Shown piece by piece: positions 18,421-22,267 of a DNA stretch of 22,267 nucleotides. The position numbers and the translations under genes were made by a program. The first letter of the stretch is position 1; every line of letters begins with the position of its first letter. The notes under the pieces are model-generated. The model had not been told where the DNA came from. It did not search any database and was given only the letters and a program-made list of their open reading frames with translations. This DNA comes from Larix sibirica (lineage: Eukaryota > Streptophyta > Pinopsida > Pinales > Pinaceae): contig NWUY0300013539.1 in the NCBI GenBank assembly GCA_004151065.3, positions 72,304 to 94,570 of the forward strand, read 5' to 3'.

Positions 18421-19098
18421 TTGAAGAGGGGTGTTGTAAGAAAAAAGAGCAATCTCCAATATTAATATGACCACCAATACATTATGTGTTAAAGTGGCTA
18501 TCCGACTCTTTAATAATAAAGCATGACATTTTAAAAGTTAATGAAAATAATTAGTATTAAGGTTAAGTGGTTAAACCACCTAACCAACCATCTTAAGGTA
18601 CTTTAGGTACTCGATATGATGCAATGTATGATAATATTAGTGAGAGAATGGTACATGTATTTATGTATTTGGGTTCTATATTCAGTTAAAAAACCTATGA
18701 TATATTGTTGTTAGAATATTCTCGCTACCCTATCATGTATTTATGTTCATATTGTTATAAATTCCTACACTTTAGTTGCCAATGTGTTACAAGAGAGAGA
18801 GTAACTTATGCTTACAATTTATGTTCCCTTTTAATTTTGTAGGTCTATGATGCATAGTCAAGGTAGTTGTTGTGGGGTATAAGATGATGAATCACAAGAC
18901 TAGTCTACGACCATGCTAAAATCCTACAAGTGTTTGAGTGTTGTTGATTATAGATTCACAATGGTTATGTAAATTCCCTACAAAATTTTATAATAGATTA
19001 CATGGCCCACAAAGAAGAAGTCTACAAATGAAAAGTGAGTCATTGGAGTCATTGATGCGGATATGTCCAACATTGTTGATGTGAATGTAGATCAACCA
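18421..19098. other. AT-rich spacer, nothing firm
   Basis: A short purine tract followed by TGTTG at 18423-18436 recalls a copia-type 3' LTR start, but without support. The rest up to the duplicated block holds no gene or repeat that I can name. Confidence 0.3.
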
Positions 19099-20245
19099 AA
19101 TTTTATGGTAGACTATGGAATAACCAACTTGAAATCTAACCATTAGATCATTTTACACACTAGCTTACAATCAAAGAAACATTTTGCAAATTGTATCTTT
19201 AAACATAGCAAATAATCAATAAACATCACATACAAAAATAATTGGAATTTGTTAAAGGTTCTTTGCAAAAGAGACTTTATTAGGTAAATGTGTTGTTGAA
19301 ATATTTAAGAACGTCCACAAAAATAAAATAATGGTATAAGAGGCCTCCAAATATACAAATAATGAATATGCTTTTGAGGGAATACATGATTATTACTAAA
19401 CCACAAAGTTTCAATGAGAGTAGGTGTTACTGTAATTTTTTTAAATGTTGTGAAAATATTGGGTGGTGTAAATAGATCTAGGAAATTATTTTATTACTTT
19501 TATTAAGTTTTCAAATTTCATAAGAAGAAATAATTGAATATATTAATCCATATTATGTAATGGTTTTTTATTAAGAGAGTGTATTGATTTTAGATACAAC
19601 TTTGGAACAAAATAATTTGACTATGAGTTTCATATATTATTACGTGAATCCCTCTAACAAATTATGATTTAGTATTTATATTATTGTTTTTTGGTCATGT
19701 GGATTGCCATTTTCATAAGAGGATGTATTATAATCATTATCTTGGCGATTGGAGATTTAATGGTCTTAAAGGTTTTATATCTATGTTTTAGAATAAAATA
19801 TAATTGATTTAAATACAAATTTAGCATAAAATTATTTGATTATGAACCTCATATATTATTATGTGAATCCTCTAATGAATTATGATTTATGATTTATCTT
19901 ATTTTTTTTAGTCATGTGGAAAGCCATTTTAATAAAGGGATGTGATAGGATCATTATCTTGGCATGGATTGGAGATTAAATGGTCTTGAAGAATTGATGT
20001 CTATGTTTTGGAAGCAAATCATTGTATTTAGTTTTGTGTAAAAATTAGTGGGACTTCTTAATTTGATCTAGTGACGTTTTTATTCAAATGTTCATGCATT
20101 GCAAATGTCAAGACCCCTAGTAACACTATTAAATCAAGATTAATATTCCACTTCACAACTATTATGGTTACCACTATTCTATCTTTTATCACTTTCTATA
20201 ATTAGAGAAAGAGTAATTCTAGAATAGATAGCTATACCTTTGTGT
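19099..20245. repeat. Tandem duplication copy A (about 1.15 kb)
   Basis: The block starts AATTTTATGGTAGACTATGG and ends with AGATAGCTATACCTTTGTGT. It repeats almost base for base in the next 1.18 kb, starting 1147 bases later, with scattered substitutions and small indels. It has no coding. It contains two sub-monomers of about 220 bases, annotated separately. The copies abut without spacer, so this is a head-to-tail duplication or the start of a satellite-like array. Confidence 0.9.
19584..20024. repeat. Two 220-bp sub-monomers inside copy A
   Basis: The words TTGATTT..A.ATACAA, CATATATTATTA, GTGAATCC, TTATGATTTA, GTCATGTGGA, CATTATCTTGGC, TGGTCTT and TCTATGTTTT occur in the same order in 19584-19803 and again in 19804-20024. 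The two monomers differ far more from each other than copies A and B do, so the monomer duplication is the older event. Confidence 0.85.
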
Positions 20246-20481
20246 AATTTTATGGTAGACTATGGAATAACCAACTTGAAATCTAAACATTAGATCATTT
20301 TATACACTAACTTACAATCAAAGAAACATTTTGGAAATTGTATCTTTAAACATAGCAAATAATCAATAAACATCACATATAGAAATCACTAGAATTTGTT
20401 AAAGGTTCTTTGCAAAAAAGACTTTATTAGGTAAATGTGTTGTTGAAATATTTAAGAACATCCACAAAAATAATGGTATAA

Positions 20482-20553
20482 GAGGCCTCCAAATATAAAA
20501 GTAATGAATATGCTTTTGAGGCCTCCAAATATACAAGTCATGAATATGCTTAT
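20482..20553. repeat. 36-bp direct duplication private to copy B
   Basis: GAGGCCTCCAAATATA followed by an AAGT.ATGAATATGCTT stretch occurs twice in succession, 36 bases apart, in copy B but only once in copy A. It arose after the large duplication. Confidence 0.8.
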
Positions 20554-20763
20554 GAGGGAATACATGATTATTATTAAGCCACAAAGTTTCAATGAGAGTA
20601 GGTGTTATTGTAAGATTTTTTTAATGTTGTAAAAATATTGGGCAGTGTAAATAGATCTAGGAAATTATTTTGTTGTTTTTACTAAGTTTTAAATTTCACA
20701 AGAAGAAATATAATTGAATATATTAATCCATATTATGTAATGGTTCTTGACTAAGAGAGTGTA

Positions 20764-21198
20764 TTGATTTTAGATACAACTTTGGAACAAAATAATTTGA
20801 TTATGAATTTCATATATTATTACATGAATCCCTTTAACGAATTATGATTTAGCACTTATATTATTGTTTTTTGGACATGTGGATTATCATTTTGATAAGA
20901 GGATGCCTTATAATCATTATCTTGGCGATTGGATATTAAATGGTCTTAAAGGTTTTATATCTATGTTTTAGAATCAAATATAATTGATTTAAATACAAAT
21001 TTAGCATAAAATTATTTGATTATGAATGCCATATATTACTATGTGAATCCTCTAATGAATTATGATTTATGATTTTTTTTTTTAGTCATGTGGAAAGCCA
21101 TTTTAATAAAGGGATGTGGTAGGATCATTATCTTGGCATGGATTGGAGATTAAATGGTCTTGAAGAATTGATGTCTATGTTTTGGAATCAAATCATTG
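20764..21198. repeat. Two 220-bp sub-monomers inside copy B
   Basis: These are the same pair as in copy A, with starts at 20764 and 20984, again 220 bases apart. Together with copy A there are four monomers arranged as two dimers, a higher-order pattern. Confidence 0.85.
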
Positions 21199-21421
21199 TA
21201 TTTAGTTTTGTGTAAAAGTAGTGGGACTTCTTAATTTGATCTAGTGACGTTTTTATTCAAATGTTCATGCATTGCAAATGTGAAAACCCCTAGTAACACC
21301 ATTAAATCAAGATTAATCTTCCACTTCACAACTATTCTAGTTACCAATATTCTATCTTTTATCACTTTTTATAATTAGAGAAAGAGTAATTCTAGAATAG
21401 ATAGCTATACCTTTTTGTAAT

Positions 21422-22036
21422 GTTTAGAATGTGTTATCCCTAAAGTCTGCACCTTTACTACTAAAGAGCAAAGTTAGGGCACCTCAGATAATAAGAAGTT
21501 TAAGGTTGATGGAGTAGGTCGATTAGGTCAAGTGGACTGAGTATCTAGGATGGAATTACAAGTTATATTTAATCAGATTGGAAACACTTCATAAGTCAGA
21601 GGCATGCACACTATGGGTTATAAATTCAATGAAATACATTCACGAGAGGAAATCCTGCTCCAAACAATTTTTCGAAGTGAAAAATAATATGGAACACAGA
21701 TCACCATTTTCATGCAATACACAATAAGGATCATTGTTATTCGATCTGAAAAATTGAGACAACTCATGCAGTACAAAAGTAACTCTTTATTCAATATAAG
21801 AAACTATGAATAAAACTTTAAAATAACACAATCTAACCCACAATGGAATCGATCTTTAAGCATGAACATATTGCAGAACACTGTACCTTTCTCATTAAGA
21901 TCTGCAGTTCCTATATCAACCTTCAAAGACCAACTGCTTCACTAGTACATATGACTCAAAAGTTCCACGAAATATTGCCACGAATAAGTTAAAATCGAAA
22001 CTTTCGTGGATAAACAGATAAAAAAATTGAAAAAAA
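21422..22036. other. Right flank, unique sequence without recognised gene
   Basis: Base composition becomes less extreme and the repeats stop. No coding frame of note is present on either strand. A short inverted repeat, CCACGAAA at 21965-21972 with TTTCGTGG at 22002-22009, and a further CCACGAA at 21978-21984 are the only structure seen. Confidence 0.4.
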
Positions 22037-22049
22037 ATGTTCTGGCCTC

Positions 22050-22267
22050 CGATAATCATTGTTATAGCAACAGAAGTACCATTACGTCACTATAGCGACG
22101 AGTGTTCGTCTCTACAGCGACAGTAAAAGTTACACGTGCGACGTCAACGATTATCACAATAACAGTCATTGACTTTTTGTTATTTTTGAAATTTTATCAT
22201 TGTGCATTTTCGTCAGAACCGCGACCCTCATTGATCTATAAATACATGTTCTTAAGTCATATTTCCA
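22050..22267 (+). promoter_or_regulatory. Candidate promoter at the right edge with ACGT-core elements and TATA box
   Basis: A TATAAATA box lies at 22237-22244, about 25-30 bases before the window end, where transcription would start. Upstream are ACGTCA at 22084-22089, the G-box CACGTG at 22133-22138, the palindrome GACGTC at 22140-22145 and a W-box-type TTGACT at 22169-22174. ACGT cores are known binding sites for plant bZIP factors, and TTGAC for WRKY factors. A motif of the form TAYAGCRAC recurs at 22063, 22091 and 22113. The downstream gene or element is outside the window, and this could also be an LTR promoter. Confidence 0.45.

Larger units (their letters stand above)
20246..21421. 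repeat. Tandem duplication copy B (about 1.18 kb)
   Basis: This is the second copy of the block, aligning with copy A along its whole length and ending in the same AGATAGCTATACC context at about 21415. It is longer mainly because of an extra 36-bp duplication around 20482-20553. A minus-strand open frame at 20399-20584 is produced by that short duplication and is not a gene. Confidence 0.9.

Noticed and set aside
19099-21421. The two 1.15-kb copies as a pair of LTRs
   Set aside because: They abut with no internal region, do not start TG and end CA at the junction, and contain no primer site or polypurine tract.
1-22267. tRNA, rRNA or intact host genes
   Set aside because: No cloverleaf with the conserved TTCGA-type box, no rRNA-like conserved stretch and no frame with intron-exon structure was found by reading; a covariance-model search was not possible.

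Overview
The window looks like non-genic nuclear DNA of a land plant with a large, transposon-rich genome. A gymnosperm-type genome would fit, but no host gene is present to settle the taxon. The support is a Ty3/gypsy-type gag-pol remnant, a plant L1-type LINE with a C-terminal RNase H, long non-coding repeats and an AT-rich composition. I see no intact protein-coding gene. Every recognisable coding stretch is a mutated remnant with in-frame stops and frame changes.

Layout, all on the + strand unless stated. From 1 to about 8.3 kb lies a Ty3/gypsy (Metaviridae) element whose 5' LTR is outside the window. It holds a gag with up to five CCHC zinc-knuckle relics, then protease, a lineage-type spacer, reverse transcriptase, RNase H, integrase with an exact D-35-E spacing, and an integrase C-terminal module. 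A third decayed ORF follows pol, and then a stretch with a TATA box that is probably part of the 3' LTR. From about 8.3 to 13.2 kb lies a LINE: a probable ORF1 tail, an endonuclease fragment, reverse transcriptase, a zinc-finger region, RNase H and an AT-rich 3' tail. Its endonuclease N-terminus appears to be missing.

From 13.2 to 17.5 kb no coding is seen, but structure is strong: about 1 kb of degenerate GAT-rich repeat, then a 51-bp tandem array built from three 17-bp sub-units. The array is followed by a purine tract joined to a TGTAACACCCC motif, which looks like the polypurine-tract/3' LTR junction of a non-autonomous LTR element. At 17.5 to 18.5 kb there are a short inverted repeat, an antisense initiator-Met-tRNA primer-binding-site-like motif and a second possible LTR start. 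From 19.1 to 21.4 kb a unit of about 1.15 kb is duplicated head to tail, and each copy contains a dimer of a 220-bp monomer. The last 0.85 kb is a different, less AT-rich sequence ending in a TATA box with ACGT-core (G-box and TGACG-type) motifs upstream, possibly a promoter whose gene or element lies beyond the right edge.

The two autonomous elements once encoded complete replication machinery. Each is now inactive: catalytic residues are changed in protease, both reverse transcriptases, both RNase H domains, the integrase and the LINE endonuclease. Many changes in the gypsy element are C-to-T or G-to-A transitions, as expected for long-silenced, cytosine-methylated plant DNA.
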